A stretch of 64,000 nucleotides of DNA from positions 62,001-126,000 of the forward strand of contig JAFLDO010000006.1 of the NCBI GenBank assembly GCA_017302455.1, written 5' to 3'. How positions within the stretch are numbered: the stretch's first letter is position 1; each line of letters begins with the position of its first letter. Below the pieces are notes generated by a model that ran no database searches, was not told where the DNA came from, and saw nothing but the letters and a program-made list of their open reading frames with translations. Positions 8,910-17,064 of the stretch are shown here, piece by piece. The DNA comes from Accumulibacter sp. GTDB taxonomy: Bacteria > Pseudomonadota > Gammaproteobacteria > Burkholderiales > Rhodocyclaceae. The translations under genes were made by a program, and so were the position numbers.

Positions 8910-11282
8910 CTGTGGTCCTTACCCTCACTTGACTCCGTCGCCACTCAAGGCGCTTGGGGGGGCGACAGATAGCCTTCGGGGTAGGAGCGCCAGATTCGAG
9001 GCGGAGGTGAGCGGGTGAAGATGTTGTACATCTGGACGGCCACGTCGAGATGCTGCAGACCCCGCCAGAGCACCTGGGTGCCGGGCGGGCCATCGCGGCG
9101 ACGTCCGAGGTGGCCACCCATCTTCGCCAGCATGCGCACCGCTTGGGCCATGCTGGGGGGTTCATCGGGGGGTAGCGAGGTCTGGTAGTGATAGCAGTGC
9201 AGGGCCTTCCATTCCACTTCTTCGAAGAAGACAGTGCATGGGTGATCGGGGACCTCGCGCCCGAGCATCGTCAAGTGGTAGATGCGCCACGCCACCACCA
9301 TGTCGATCCCCAGGCACGCCTGCAAACGCGTGGCGGTGCCGAGTTGGCGGTCCTTGATCCGACAGCCGCTCTTCAGGGTGCGGTGGAAGACCTCGATCCC
9401 CCAGCGTGCGGCGTACCACTCGGCGCGTTCAACGGCATCGTCGAAGGTATGAACCGGCACGCTGGTCAGCAACATCCACTCGATTGGCTCGGGATCGTCA
9501 GTGTTCTCTTCGCGTAGATGAACCGCCCACAGATCAACCGCCGGCAGGCGACTACCGCGCGGCGGCTGCAGCGTCACTTCGGCGAAGCGCACGGCTAGCA
9601 CCACCGTACGCGCCGAGCGGTTGCCCCGCCGGGGAATGCGCAGTGTGATTTCGCCGACGGGCGACTGGCGGCTGATGACGTCCCACAGGGCTTCGTTCTC
9701 CACTCGCCGCTGGCGGGTACGCTCGGCCCGCACCAGCAACTTCGGTCCTGCCGGATCGCGCGCGGCCAGCGCAAACAGATCATGAATGTCCGACTCACGA
9801 TCACCCATGCTCACCAACAGGGTTTCCGGGCACAGCGCCTGGACTTCAGCCACCCGAGCGAAGCTGTTCAGCCACTTCATGCTCTCCTTTTCCTCGATCG
9901 GCAGATGCTTTCGCTCCTCGCTCTTGCCGTGCTCGTCGGGTTCGCGTGCCCAGCACTGGGCGTCGAGGATGCCGAGCGGAGTCCCCTCGACGCTGAACGC
10001 CACGGTGTCGTGCAGCATCAAGCCGACGGCCTGGTCGCGCGTGGTGTTGACTGGGCCCAGTCCTTCGGTTGCGGGATGATGCGAATAGTTGAGCGTCGTC
10101 GTATCCTGCGGGACCAGGACGATTCGGTGCGCTCGAATGCGCTCGATGGTCGCTTCGATGTGCGGGGTGAGAATCGCTTGCAGGTTCACCTGGCGGTTAC
10201 GGAGAAAGCGATAAGCGGCCAGCGTACCGGCGCGCGAAGCGCAGGCTTCGGGTACATTCGCCTGTGGGCGATGGCAGAAGTTGAGCGCAAGGGAAATCAA
10301 ACGTCGTTTGAGGCGCTCATCGTACCAGCGAACGGTGGCAAACTCTCCTTCCGCCCAGTTGCTTGCCGGCACACGGGGCGGGGTGTTCAGGCCATCGCGG
10401 GGTTTGGCGGACAGCAACTCGCGCCATTCGCTGTGCAACGGCAGGAGGAAGATCTGTTTGGCGACCCCATCACGGCGCCCCGAGGTGGTCCCGACGTCGA
10501 TCCAGTTGGCCGCGCGGTAGCAGTGGCCGGAAAAGCGCGTCGGATCGACGAAGGTCTCCAGCAACAGCGGTCGCACGCCGTAGCGCGTTTCCCAGTCGGC
10601 CGGCAGTCGCCGGCTCGCGAGTCCAAGCACGTGCGAGGCGAGATTCGGCACCTGCACGCCCGGCCGGATCAGGAAGCGGGCATTCGCCACGACCCGCCGC
10701 AGGTTGTGCCGACGCGCGGCATCCTCCCAGCCAATCGCCTGGTCACGCGCCTTCATGGCCCAACTCGCCGAGGTGAAGGCGAGAGCGCCCAGCCAGCCGT
10801 AAGGCTCGCAGCGCACCAGGTAGCGCAACTGCGCACCACACAGCGGCTGCTCGCCCAGGTAGTGCTCGCGCGCTATCAGTGCGCGCCAGGTTTGTGCTTC
10901 CCGACTCCCCGCCTCGACGGCAACCAACTCCACGGCACCCAGCGCTGCCAGCGGCCCACTGAGGCGGAGGTCTTCCACTGCCCGCGTGGTCGGTTGGCGT
11001 GGCGTGAATCGGGCCCGGACGGCGGGAAGCTCAATGACCTGGCGCCGCACGAGCTGTGCCAACGCTTTGCGGCAGCCGCCTTCCTGCCAGCCGCCCGTCG
11101 CGGTACGCCAATCGAGCCACTCGCAAACCCGGCGCGACAGCGCCCGACGCGATATCTCCGGCACCGACGTGACGACCTCCCGGATTCGATCCAGAAGGTC
11201 AACGGAGAATTCCTGGCCGCACAGACGCATGCACAGAGCTTAGCGCTCACGGCTAACGGAGTCAAGTGTGTCGGCGGTTCAG
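8910..11282 (-). mobile_element. IS4/Tn5-type insertion sequence with DruA-domain transposase, nested in the ISAs1 element
   Basis: The 2373-bp element has CTG at both ends and a shared subterminal 13-mer, CACTTGACTCCGT, in inverted orientation (left 8926-8938, right 11256-11268). The copies lie 16 and 14 bases from the tips. It is flanked by a perfect 10-bp duplication, and its single large gene fills nearly all of it on the minus strand. The intact frame and clean duplication indicate a recent insertion. It split an ISAs1 transposase gene that carries three further lesions. Confidence 0.88.
8945..11230 (-). CDS. DruA (DUF4338)-IS4/Tn5-like fusion transposase
   Basis: This 761-residue protein has two parts. 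Residues 1 to about 275 resemble DruA: a helical N-terminal segment (RRALSRRVCEWLDW), then REHYLG, RDQAIGWED, VVANARFLIRPG, LLLETFVDPTRF and YRAANW. The rest is a Tn5-like DDE transposase. It has an SNWAEGEF start typical of Tn5 transposase N-domains, VLVPQDTTTLNY with the first Asp, SMGDRESDIHDLF with the second, and YAARWGIEVFHRTLK fitting Y-x2-R-x3-E-x6-K of the IS4 YREK motif. The C-terminal region (MAQAVRMLAKMGGHLGR) matches the Tn5 dimerisation segment. The frame is intact, so the element may be active. The role of the DruA part in transposition is unknown. Confidence 0.9.
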   Translation of the reverse strand: MRLCGQEFSVDLLDRIREVVTSVPEISRRALSRRVCEWLDWRTATGGWQEGGCRKALAQLVRRQVIELPAVRARFTPRQPTTRAVEDLRLSGPLAALGAVELVAVEAGSREAQTWRALIAREHYLGEQPLCGAQLRYLVRCEPYGWLGALAFTSASWAMKARDQAIGWEDAARRHNLRRVVANARFLIRPGVQVPNLASHVLGLASRRLPADWETRYGVRPLLLETFVDPTRFSGHCYRAANWIDVGTTSGRRDGVAKQIFLLPLHSEWRELLSAKPRDGLNTPPRVPASNWAEGEFATVRWYDERLKRRLISLALNFCHRPQANVPEACASRAGTLAAYRFLRNRQVNLQAILTPHIEATIERIRAHRIVLVPQDTTTLNYSHHPATEGLGPVNTTRDQAVGLMLHDTVAFSVEGTPLGILDAQCWAREPDEHGKSEERKHLPIEEKESMKWLNSFARVAEVQALCPETLLVSMGDRESDIHDLFALAARDPAGPKLLVRAERTRQRRVENEALWDVISRQSPVGEITLRIPRRGNRSARTVVLAVRFAEVTLQPPRGSRLPAVDLWAVHLREENTDDPEPIEWMLLTSVPVHTFDDAVERAEWYAARWGIEVFHRTLKSGCRIKDRQLGTATRLQACLGIDMVVAWRIYHLTMLGREVPDHPCTVFFEEVEWKALHCYHYQTSLPPDEPPSMAQAVRMLAKMGGHLGRRRDGPPGTQVLWRGLQHLDVAVQMYNIFTRSPPPRIWRSYPEGYLSPPQAP

Positions 11283-11292
11283 CCTGATCATG
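11283..11292 (+). repeat. Right target-site duplication of the nested IS4-type element
   Basis: CCTGATCATG, identical to 8900-8909 and directly adjoining the CAG end of the nested element. Confidence 0.88.
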
Positions 11293-11747
11293 GACGCATC
11301 GAAACCCGACGGATTTAGTGCAGTACCGCGCTAAATTCCTATGTCGATTTCCCGCACGTTGGCCAAGTCTTCCTGATTGAGCGCGAGGTCGTCCACAAGA
11401 AAAGCAGGAAGCGAACGCTCGAAACCGCACTCGGGGTCACGAGTCGCCCTCCCGAACAAGCCGGGCCAAAACGTCTTATCGAAATCAACCGCGGCCACTG
11501 GACCATCGAAAACCGTTGCCACTATGTCATCGACTGGAACTTCGACGAGGACCGGAGCCGCATCCGAACCGGCCACGGTCCCGCGAACCTCTCCCGCCTT
11601 CGCCGATTCGCCGTCGGTATCCTTCACCACTTCTCGGACGGCAAGACCAGCATCACGCAAAAAATGGCCCACCTGAACCGCAACATCCGCTTGGTCTTTG
11701 ACTATCTGCGGATGACCACAAACTCCGTCGGCAACACCAACGCATGA
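11283..11747 (+). pseudogene. ISAs1-family transposase, 3' part
   Basis: Beyond the nested IS the same strand encodes the missing C-terminus: DHGRIETRRI, FPHVGQVFLIEREVVH, TSRPPEQAGPKR, INRGHWTIENRCHYVIDW with the conserved catalytic Glu, and FDEDRSRIRTGHGPANL. It ends RLVFDYLRMT and a TGA at 11745. The frame from the duplication to the stop is uninterrupted except for a TAG at 11316-11318 where relatives have Trp. This confirms that one ISAs1 gene was split by the nested element. It is not a separate gene. Confidence 0.88.
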
Positions 11748-11774
11748 AATCAGCCGGAGAACAAATTTACCGTG

Positions 11775-11784
11775 CCCGATCAGG
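11775..11784 (+). repeat. Right target-site duplication of the ISAs1-family element
   Basis: CCCGATCAGG, identical to 7473-7482, immediately outside the right terminal inverted repeat. Confidence 0.8.
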
Positions 11785-11863
11785 GAGTGCGCTGTCGGCG
11801 CCAGAACCGCCAGTCACGGGGATACGGGGTATGGGCTGGCGGGATGGCGCGAGCGCGCAGGCA

Positions 11864-11909
11864 CCGGTAACTGAAAGCGGCGCCCGCAGGCGCCGCTTTC
11901 AGTTACCGG
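11864..11909 (-). terminator. Very strong hairpin downstream of rpsT
   Basis: A perfect 21-bp stem closed by a CGCA tetraloop lies 13 bp after the rpsT stop. The TTTC stretch sits inside the stem and no long U-tract follows, so it may act as a bidirectional terminator or an mRNA 3'-end stabiliser. Confidence 0.65.
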
Positions 11910-11921
11910 GCGGAACGTGAA

Positions 11922-12191
11922 CTAGGACGCGGCCAGGCCCTTGATCTGGGCCGATAGGCGGCTCTTGTGCCGCGCGGCCTTGTTCTTGTGGATGATCTTC
12001 TTGTCGGCAATACGGTCGATCACCGACACCGACTGCAGGTAAATACTCTGGGCCGCAGCCTGGTCGCCAGCCACAATGGCCTTCTGTACACGCTTGACCG
12101 CCGTGCGCAGGCTGGAGCGCAGGCTGGCGTTGTGGGCGCGCTGCTTGACGGCTTGGCGAGCCCGCTTGCGGGCTTGTGCGCTATTGGCCAT
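11922..12191 (-). CDS. rpsT: 30S ribosomal protein S20
   Basis: The 89-residue basic helical protein opens [18 protein letters not shown] and contains [17 protein letters not shown], both diagnostic for S20. S20 binds 16S rRNA early in small-subunit assembly. It is monocistronic, as is common, with its own hairpin downstream and about 160 bp of upstream sequence before the porin terminator. Length and start are standard. Confidence 0.98.
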   Translation of the reverse strand: MANSAQARKRARQAVKQRAHNASLRSSLRTAVKRVQKAIVAGDQAAAQSIYLQSVSVIDRIADKKIIHKNKAARHKSRLSAQIKGLAAS

Positions 12192-12355
12192 GGTTGATTA
12201 TCCCTATGAAAACTGGTGGTGAGGTCGAAGGCTGAGCAGTATACAGAGTCACGTCGCCTGATGCAAGGCGGAGTGGCCGCCCCGATGGAATCGCGCGCAG
12301 GCTTTTCCCTCGGAAAAGAGCGTTCCGTCCCGTACGAACTCCAAGATACGAGGAA

Positions 12356-12379
12356 GAAAACGGGCGCCGAAGCGCCCGC
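12356..12379 (-). terminator. Rho-independent terminator of the first porin gene
   Basis: Read on the minus strand, a CGGGCGC stem with a TTCG loop is followed by GTTTTCTT. It lies about 25 bp past the porin stop. Confidence 0.8.
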
Positions 12380-12401
12380 TAATTCGGACAGAGCGAGGGG
12401 A

Positions 12402-13562
12402 TCAGAAGCTGTGGCGAATGCCGGTGCCGAAGGTGTAGTTATTCTCACCCAATGCACCGATACCCGAGGAGTCTGGCCCGCCGACAACCTGCGTTTGCAC
12501 GGGGACAGAGTTTCTGTCGTTGTCAAAGTAGGTATAGGCAACGTACAAGGCAGTGCGCTTCGACAGATTGTGCGTGTACATTGCGCCCCAGCCCCAGCTA
12601 TCGCCGTCCGCTGCATTTCTGTTGTCAACCGACAGCTTGCCATAGCTCAGGCCGACGACGCCATTGCTGAAAACCGGCGCGGATAGACCAACGGTCCAGA
12701 TATCATTCTTCTTGCCAATAACGTTACCATATCCGCCAAGAACGGCACCTTGGTTGTTGTTATCCAGAGCTTGGTAGCTAGCGTAGGCCTTGACAACCTT
12801 GAAGTCCCAGCTACCCCCGAGGTACCACTCGTTGATATCGTCGCCCGTGCCAGGAACACCGAAGGAGACGTTCTGACGGCTCTGATACACTGCGTCCAGA
12901 TTGATCGGACCGTTCGCATAATTTAGACCAAAACCTAACTTGCCATTATCGCTGGTCGATACGAAGTTGTCGTTGAAGCCACCGGCAGCGTCCTGGGTTT
13001 CGCCAAAACCGTAGATCGCGCTAACCGTAAAGCCAGACAGGTTGTTGCTGGTGTAGGCGATGGAATTGTTGTATCGCGCTGGGCTGTTCGGGGTAATCGA
13101 GTTGCCAGCATAGACGCTCAAGCTGGACTGGATGCCCATATTAGTGGCTTCAAGGGCGTCGTTGTTAGCTGTCGCGTTGAAACCGGGGGCATACTGGCGA
13201 CCCAGTGACACGGTACCGAAATTGCTCGACAGCCCGACGAACTGCTGGCGGGCGTTAAGACCACCGTTATTGCCGCTGCCGAGGCCGGAGTTGTTGTCTA
13301 GATACAAGCCGTACTCAAGCGTAAAAACCGCCTTCAGGCCGTTACCCAGGGCTTCTTCGCCTTTGAAACCCAGACGGTTGCCGGCAGTCACACCGCCGCC
13401 CGCGATGCCGCTAAACTTGTTCTTGCCGCCGCCGATGCCAGCGTTGCCTTGACTGTACACATAGCCCAAGTCGGCCACGCCGTACACCGTTACGCTCGTC
13501 TGGGCGAGGGCAGCACTCGAAGCCAGGCCGGCAACGGCCATTGCGATCAGTTTCTTTTTCAT
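12402..13562 (-). CDS. Gram-negative trimeric porin (Burkholderia/Neisseria type)
   Basis: A 386-residue outer-membrane porin that lets small solutes diffuse across the outer membrane. The frame is open for 59 codons upstream, but the ATG at 13562 is chosen because it has AGGAG upstream and gives a clean signal peptide (MKKKLIAMAVAG to ALAQ). The mature part begins SVTVYGVADLGYVY, the typical first strand. It ends NYTFGTGIRHSF with the terminal Phe recognised by the Bam machinery. It is a paralogue of the next porin, with the same internal segment GGFNDNFVSTSDNG. Substrate selectivity cannot be read from the sequence. Confidence 0.93.
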   Translation of the reverse strand: MKKKLIAMAVAGLASSAALAQTSVTVYGVADLGYVYSQGNAGIGGGKNKFSGIAGGGVTAGNRLGFKGEEALGNGLKAVFTLEYGLYLDNNSGLGSGNNGGLNARQQFVGLSSNFGTVSLGRQYAPGFNATANNDALEATNMGIQSSLSVYAGNSITPNSPARYNNSIAYTSNNLSGFTVSAIYGFGETQDAAGGFNDNFVSTSDNGKLGFGLNYANGPINLDAVYQSRQNVSFGVPGTGDDINEWYLGGSWDFKVVKAYASYQALDNNNQGAVLGGYGNVIGKKNDIWTVGLSAPVFSNGVVGLSYGKLSVDNRNAADGDSWGWGAMYTHNLSKRTALYVAYTYFDNDRNSVPVQTQVVGGPDSSGIGALGENNYTFGTGIRHSF

Positions 13563-14007
13563 GCAGGTCAACTCCTGAAAGTTTAAGAAAGCCAAAAAAG
13601 TTCTCTCCCCAAGCTCACCCGCTAATCTAGCGAAACCGTCGGGATGATTTGAGGCAAGTTTGGCAGCTAGCGAACGCTTAAGCAAGCCTGCTCCGCTTTG
13701 AAGGAGATGGGAGGGAGATTTTTGTTGCACTTCTGCCACATCGGCGGCACAGCCTTGCCCACACCCGATGCGGACATTCGCTCTGTGGCTGGCAGCCGCT
13801 GAGTAGTTCCACGCGGCGGGTCTCTGGATGGAGGGGTCGCCAATCCCGCTTTGGAAGGAAAAATCGGCATTGCCGGCAGCTACTCTGGCGAGGCCCCTGC
13901 CATACCACCCGGCATGCCGGGCCGCTGGCCGTTCGCAAAGTTGAGCATAGCCCGATGTTCGCCCACAGGTGGCTTTCCACCTCCTGGGTCACGCCCATAC
14001 TCGGTAC
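13563..14007. other. Intergenic region upstream of the first porin
   Basis: About 445 bp without a convincing gene. It must hold the porin promoter near 13563-13650. It also holds a 14-bp perfect palindrome, CCCGGCATGCCGGG, at 13908-13921. Open frames across it lack start signals and family features. Confidence 0.5.
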
Positions 14008-14033
14008 AAAAAAACGGGCGCCGAAGCGCCCGT
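14008..14033 (-). terminator. Rho-independent terminator of the second porin gene
   Basis: On the minus strand an ACGGGCGC stem with a TTCG loop is followed by seven T. The hairpin core is the same as at the first porin, which supports duplication of the whole transcription unit. Confidence 0.88.
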
Positions 14034-14060
14034 TTGCGGAACAGAACCGCGGAAGTTGTA

Positions 14061-15155
14061 TTAGAACGAGTGACGCACACCAGCCAGGAAGGTGTTGCTG
14101 TCTTCGCCGCGAGCGCCAGTGAGCGACAAGCCGGCAACCGGGCCAGTCGGCCTGGAATCGCGGTCGTTGCTACCCCAAACGTAGCCGGCATAGAGAGTGG
14201 TGCGCTTCGAGAAGTTGTAGGTATAGGCGAGGGCAAAGGAGTCGGACTTGCCGTCGATTACGCCGGCATCATAGTCGGTCTGCGCATAGCCCACATGGAT
14301 ATTGCTGTTACCGAACGGGATGACGGCACCAAGCGACCACGTACTATTGTCGTTATTCGTGACGTTCTTGTCATTCTGATCCTGGTAGCTGGCCATGAGC
14401 TTGACGAACTTGAGGTCGAAGCTACCGCCGACGTACCATTCGTTGATATCGTTGCCGCCGAAGGCCGTTACATTCTGGCGAACTTGATAAACACCGTCGA
14501 CGTTGAAGGCACCAGCAGCAAAGTTGGCACCAAGACCCCAGCGGCCGTTATCGCTGGTCGATACAAAGTTGTCGTTGAAGCCACCGGCAGCGTCCTGGGT
14601 TTCGCCAAACGAATAGATCGCCTTACCCGTGAAGCCACCCCAGTTCGGGGAGGTGTAGGTCATGGCGTTGTCCCAGCGGGCACCGCTGTTCGGGGTAATA
14701 GTATTCCCGGCCTGCTGGCTCAGGTACGATTGCGGGGCAAAAAGGGCACCGCCAAAGGCGTCATTGTTGGCCGTGGCCAAGTACGCCGGGGCATACTGCC
14801 GACCAAGGGCGGCGGTACCGAAAGCGCCCGAAAGGCCGACGAACTGTTGACGAGCGAACAGGCCGCCCGAGCCGCTGCCGACACCGGTGTTGTTGTCGAG
14901 GTTGAGCGAGTATTCGAGGGTGAAGATGGCCTTCAGGCCATTGCCCAGCGCTTCTTCGCCTTTGAAGCCGAGGCGCGAACCGCTCAGCAGGCCCGACTGG
15001 ACGCCGCTGAACTTGTTGGTGCCGCTACCGGCAGCGTCGCCCTGGCTATAGACATAGCCGGCGTCGGCGATACCGTACATGGTGACGTTGGTCTGGGCAA
15101 AAGCAGCGCCCGAGGCCAGGCTGGCGACTGCCAGTGCGATGAGTTTCTTTTGCAT
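14061..15155 (-). CDS. Gram-negative trimeric porin, paralogue of the adjacent porin
   Basis: A 364-residue porin with signal peptide MQKKLIALAVASLASGAAFA and mature start QTNVTMYGIADAGYVYS. It ends NTFLAGVRHSF with the C-terminal Phe. Strand and loop order match the porin at 12402 closely, though several loops differ, including deletions relative to that copy. That pattern is expected when surface loops are under selection. It is transcribed in the same direction with its own terminator, so the two porins can be expressed independently. Confidence 0.93.
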   Translation of the reverse strand: MQKKLIALAVASLASGAAFAQTNVTMYGIADAGYVYSQGDAAGSGTNKFSGVQSGLLSGSRLGFKGEEALGNGLKAIFTLEYSLNLDNNTGVGSGSGGLFARQQFVGLSGAFGTAALGRQYAPAYLATANNDAFGGALFAPQSYLSQQAGNTITPNSGARWDNAMTYTSPNWGGFTGKAIYSFGETQDAAGGFNDNFVSTSDNGRWGLGANFAAGAFNVDGVYQVRQNVTAFGGNDINEWYVGGSFDLKFVKLMASYQDQNDKNVTNNDNSTWSLGAVIPFGNSNIHVGYAQTDYDAGVIDGKSDSFALAYTYNFSKRTTLYAGYVWGSNDRDSRPTGPVAGLSLTGARGEDSNTFLAGVRHSF

Positions 15156-15476
15156 TGTGAATCTCCTCTAGGTTGAGATCGATGAAGCGGACCACTGCCT
15201 CACCAAACTGGACCTCTCGAAAAAGAAACGAGAAGTTGGAGCGATTTTGGCAAACGGCGATGGGCGTAGCAAGTTCCGTGAACGCTTTCAGTGGTGGCGC
15301 GCGGGCATTTGTTGGTTTTTCGCAACAGGCGTCGGAATTTTCACTCAGAGCCGCGCGGCAGGGGGAGGGGCTGAAGAACGAGCAAGCCAAGCCGCTCCGG
15401 TCAAGTCCCCACCTTGCCGGAGGAAGGGGCAGGAAGTAAAATTCCGACTCGCATTCTTACTAGTCGGAGTCCTCAG
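15156..15476. other. Divergent intergenic region between porin 2 and the toxin-antitoxin pair
   Basis: About 320 bp that must carry the porin promoter (an AGGAG-type site lies just before 15155) and the promoter of the antitoxin gene. The only structured element seen is the dyad at 15444-15467. No gene is supported here. Confidence 0.5.
15444..15467. promoter_or_regulatory. Candidate antitoxin operator
   Basis: CCGACT and AGTCGG form a 6-bp inverted repeat with a 12-bp spacer, ending nine bases before the antitoxin start. AbrB/MazE-type antitoxins normally autorepress through such dyads. Confidence 0.4.
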
Positions 15477-15725
15477 ATGCGCGTCACCAGCAAAGGTCAG
15501 GTCACCATCCCGCAAGCAATCCGCAACGCAGCCGGCCTGCTGCCGAATACGGAGGTCCAGGTGGTTTACGAAAACGATCAGGTCATACTTCGTGTGGCCA
15601 GCCATAACCGGCGGGCAAAATTGGAAGCGGCCTTAAAGAGTGCGCGTGCCGTGCCACTGACGCCGGCTTTCCGTGGTAAGTCTGCGGACGAGATCATGGC
15701 ATTTCTGAGGGACTCGCTATCGTGA
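15477..15725 (+). CDS. AbrB/MazE-type antitoxin
   Basis: An 82-residue SpoVT/AbrB swapped-hairpin protein. Residues 1-45 (MRVTSKGQVTIPQAIRN to VQVVYENDQVIL) form the DNA-binding fold, and the C-terminal tail (PAFRGKSADEIMAFLRD) is the usual toxin-binding extension. The open frame reaches upstream to 15414, but the start at 15477 coincides with the family N-terminus. It overlaps the toxin gene by four bases (GTGA), ensuring coupled synthesis. It should neutralise the PIN toxin and repress the operon. Confidence 0.88.
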   Translation: MRVTSKGQVTIPQAIRNAAGLLPNTEVQVVYENDQVILRVASHNRRAKLEAALKSARAVPLTPAFRGKSADEIMAFLRDSLS

Positions 15726-16135
15726 CGACGGTACTGGTTGACTCGTGCGTCATCATCGATCTTCTGGCGGCCGAAAGCGACTGGTACGAATGGGCGATGG
15801 CGACGATATCGGCACTCTCCGAGTCCCGAGCTCTGGCGATCAACCAGATAATCTACGCTGAAATCGCCGCCGTATACGACACGCCGGCCGATCTGGAGCT
15901 GGCGCTGGCCCCGTTTGAGTTCATCCGCCTGTCGTTGCCTTGGGAGGCAGCCTTCCTATCCGGTACGGCCTATCGCATTTATCGGCAGCGGGGTGGTCAT
16001 CGCCGCTCTCCTTTGCCGGACTTCTACATCGGGGCTCACGCCATGACCGCCGGCATGGCACTGCTGACGCGCGACGAGACGCGGTATCGCGGTTACTTCC
16101 CACGCCTGCGGCTGATCACTCCGACGACAGAATGA
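15722..16135 (+). CDS. vapC: VapC-type PIN-domain ribonuclease toxin
   Basis: A 137-residue PIN nuclease. The acidic residues expected at the metal site are visible as Asp7 (VLVDSCVIID), Glu47 (IIYAE), Asp100 (LPDFYIGAHA) and Asp118 (TRDETRY). VapC toxins cleave tRNA or rRNA in a Mg-dependent manner and arrest growth when freed. It starts with GTG inside the antitoxin stop. The antitoxin is AbrB type, a common partner of VapC. No nearby element shows the pair to be mobile, though it lies only a few kb from the IS cluster. Confidence 0.88.
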   Translation: MTTVLVDSCVIIDLLAAESDWYEWAMATISALSESRALAINQIIYAEIAAVYDTPADLELALAPFEFIRLSLPWEAAFLSGTAYRIYRQRGGHRRSPLPDFYIGAHAMTAGMALLTRDETRYRGYFPRLRLITPTTE

Positions 16136-16275
16136 GCGCTGATCTCGTGCCTGACTGAACCACCAGAAGTGCTCAGCATGATCTCCATCCTTTGGTGTGC
16201 TGTCCTCCAACGGTCAACAGCGCCTCCCCCGGGTGGGCAAGCGTTGAGGCGCCTGATGTCGCTCGTACGGGGAGA

Positions 16276-17064
16276 TCAGGAAAACAGCTCGGCCAGAGCC
16301 TCGCCCGGTTCCGCGGCGCGCATGAAGGCTTCTCCGACAAGGAAGGCATTGACGCCGTGGTCGCGCATCAACTGCACATCAGCGCTGGCGAGAATGCCGC
16401 TCTCGGTGACGACGAAGCGCTCGGCCGGGATGTAAGGCAAGAGGTCAACGGTCGTCTGCAGGCTGACTTCGAAACTACGCAGGTTGCGGTTGTTGATGCC
16501 GATCAGTGGGGTGGCGAGCTGCAGGGCCAGATCGAGTTCCGGGCGATTGTGCACTTCGACCAGCACGGCCATGCCATGACTCGCGGCGATCGCCTCAAAA
16601 TCGCGCATCGACGGCAGGTCGAGCGCGGCGACGATCAGCAGGATGGCGTCGGCGCCCATCGCCCGAGCTTCATGGACCTGATACGCGTCCACCAGGAAAT
16701 CCTTGCGCAAGGCTGGCAGGCTGCAGGCGGCGCGCGCCGCCTGCAGATACGTCGGCGCGCCCTGGAAAAACTGATGGTCGGTGAGTACCGACAGACAGGC
16801 GGCGCCATGTTGTTCATAGCTGGCGGCGACCGCCGCCGGACGGAAGTCGGAGCGCAGGACACCGCGCGACGGGCTGGCTTTCTTGATTTCGGCGATCACC
16901 GCCGGTTGTCCGGCGGCGATGCGCTCACGGATGGCGCCAAGGAAATCGCGCGGCGCCGGCTGACCTTCGGCCTGCGCCCGCACTTCGGCCAGCGGTCTGA
17001 TCGACTTTGCAGTGGCGACTTCATCGCGCTTGACGGACAGAATCCGGTTGAGGATGTCGCTCAT
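16276..17064 (-). CDS. trpC: Indole-3-glycerol phosphate synthase
   Basis: A 262-residue TIM-barrel enzyme that closes the indole ring from CdRP in tryptophan synthesis. Diagnostic motifs are [14 protein letters not shown] with the catalytic Lys, [25 protein letters not shown] and VTESGIL. It is the last gene of the trpG-trpD-uma2-trpC run and its ATG overlaps the preceding uma2 stop by four bases. Only the monofunctional TrpC domain is present, as in other Betaproteobacteria. Confidence 0.97.
   Translation of the reverse strand: MSDILNRILSVKRDEVATAKSIRPLAEVRAQAEGQPAPRDFLGAIRERIAAGQPAVIAEIKKASPSRGVLRSDFRPAAVAASYEQHGAACLSVLTDHQFFQGAPTYLQAARAACSLPALRKDFLVDAYQVHEARAMGADAILLIVAALDLPSMRDFEAIAASHGMAVLVEVHNRPELDLALQLATPLIGINNRNLRSFEVSLQTTVDLLPYIPAERFVVTESGILASADVQLMRDHGVNAFLVGEAFMRAAEPGEALAELFS

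Larger units (their letters stand above)
7483..11774 (+). mobile_element. ISAs1-family insertion sequence with DruA-domain transposase, interrupted by a second IS
   Basis: The left end begins CAGGGTGGATTTGTCC and the right end, read on the opposite strand, begins CACGGTAAATTTGTTC, giving imperfect inverted repeats of about 20 bp. Both ends are flanked by the 10-bp repeat CCCGATCAGG. Removing the nested element at 8910-11282 and one copy of its duplication leaves an element of about 1.9 kb that carries one long transposase gene. The element sits between the pcm-like operon and rpsT and disrupts no recognisable host gene. It is inactive because its transposase is broken. Confidence 0.82.

Noticed and set aside
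7577-11230. A Druantia anti-phage operon
   Set aside because: Only the DruA-type domain occurs, and it is fused to transposases; no druB-druE helicase genes are nearby.
9782-11287. 501-codon plus-strand frame inside the nested IS
   Set aside because: It is antisense to the DruA-IS4 transposase, whose catalytic motifs are explicit.
11377-11676. Short frame over the 3' ISAs1 fragment
   Set aside because: A different frame on the same strand gives the ISAs1 C-terminus with RIRTGHGP and IENRCHY, so this one is a shadow.
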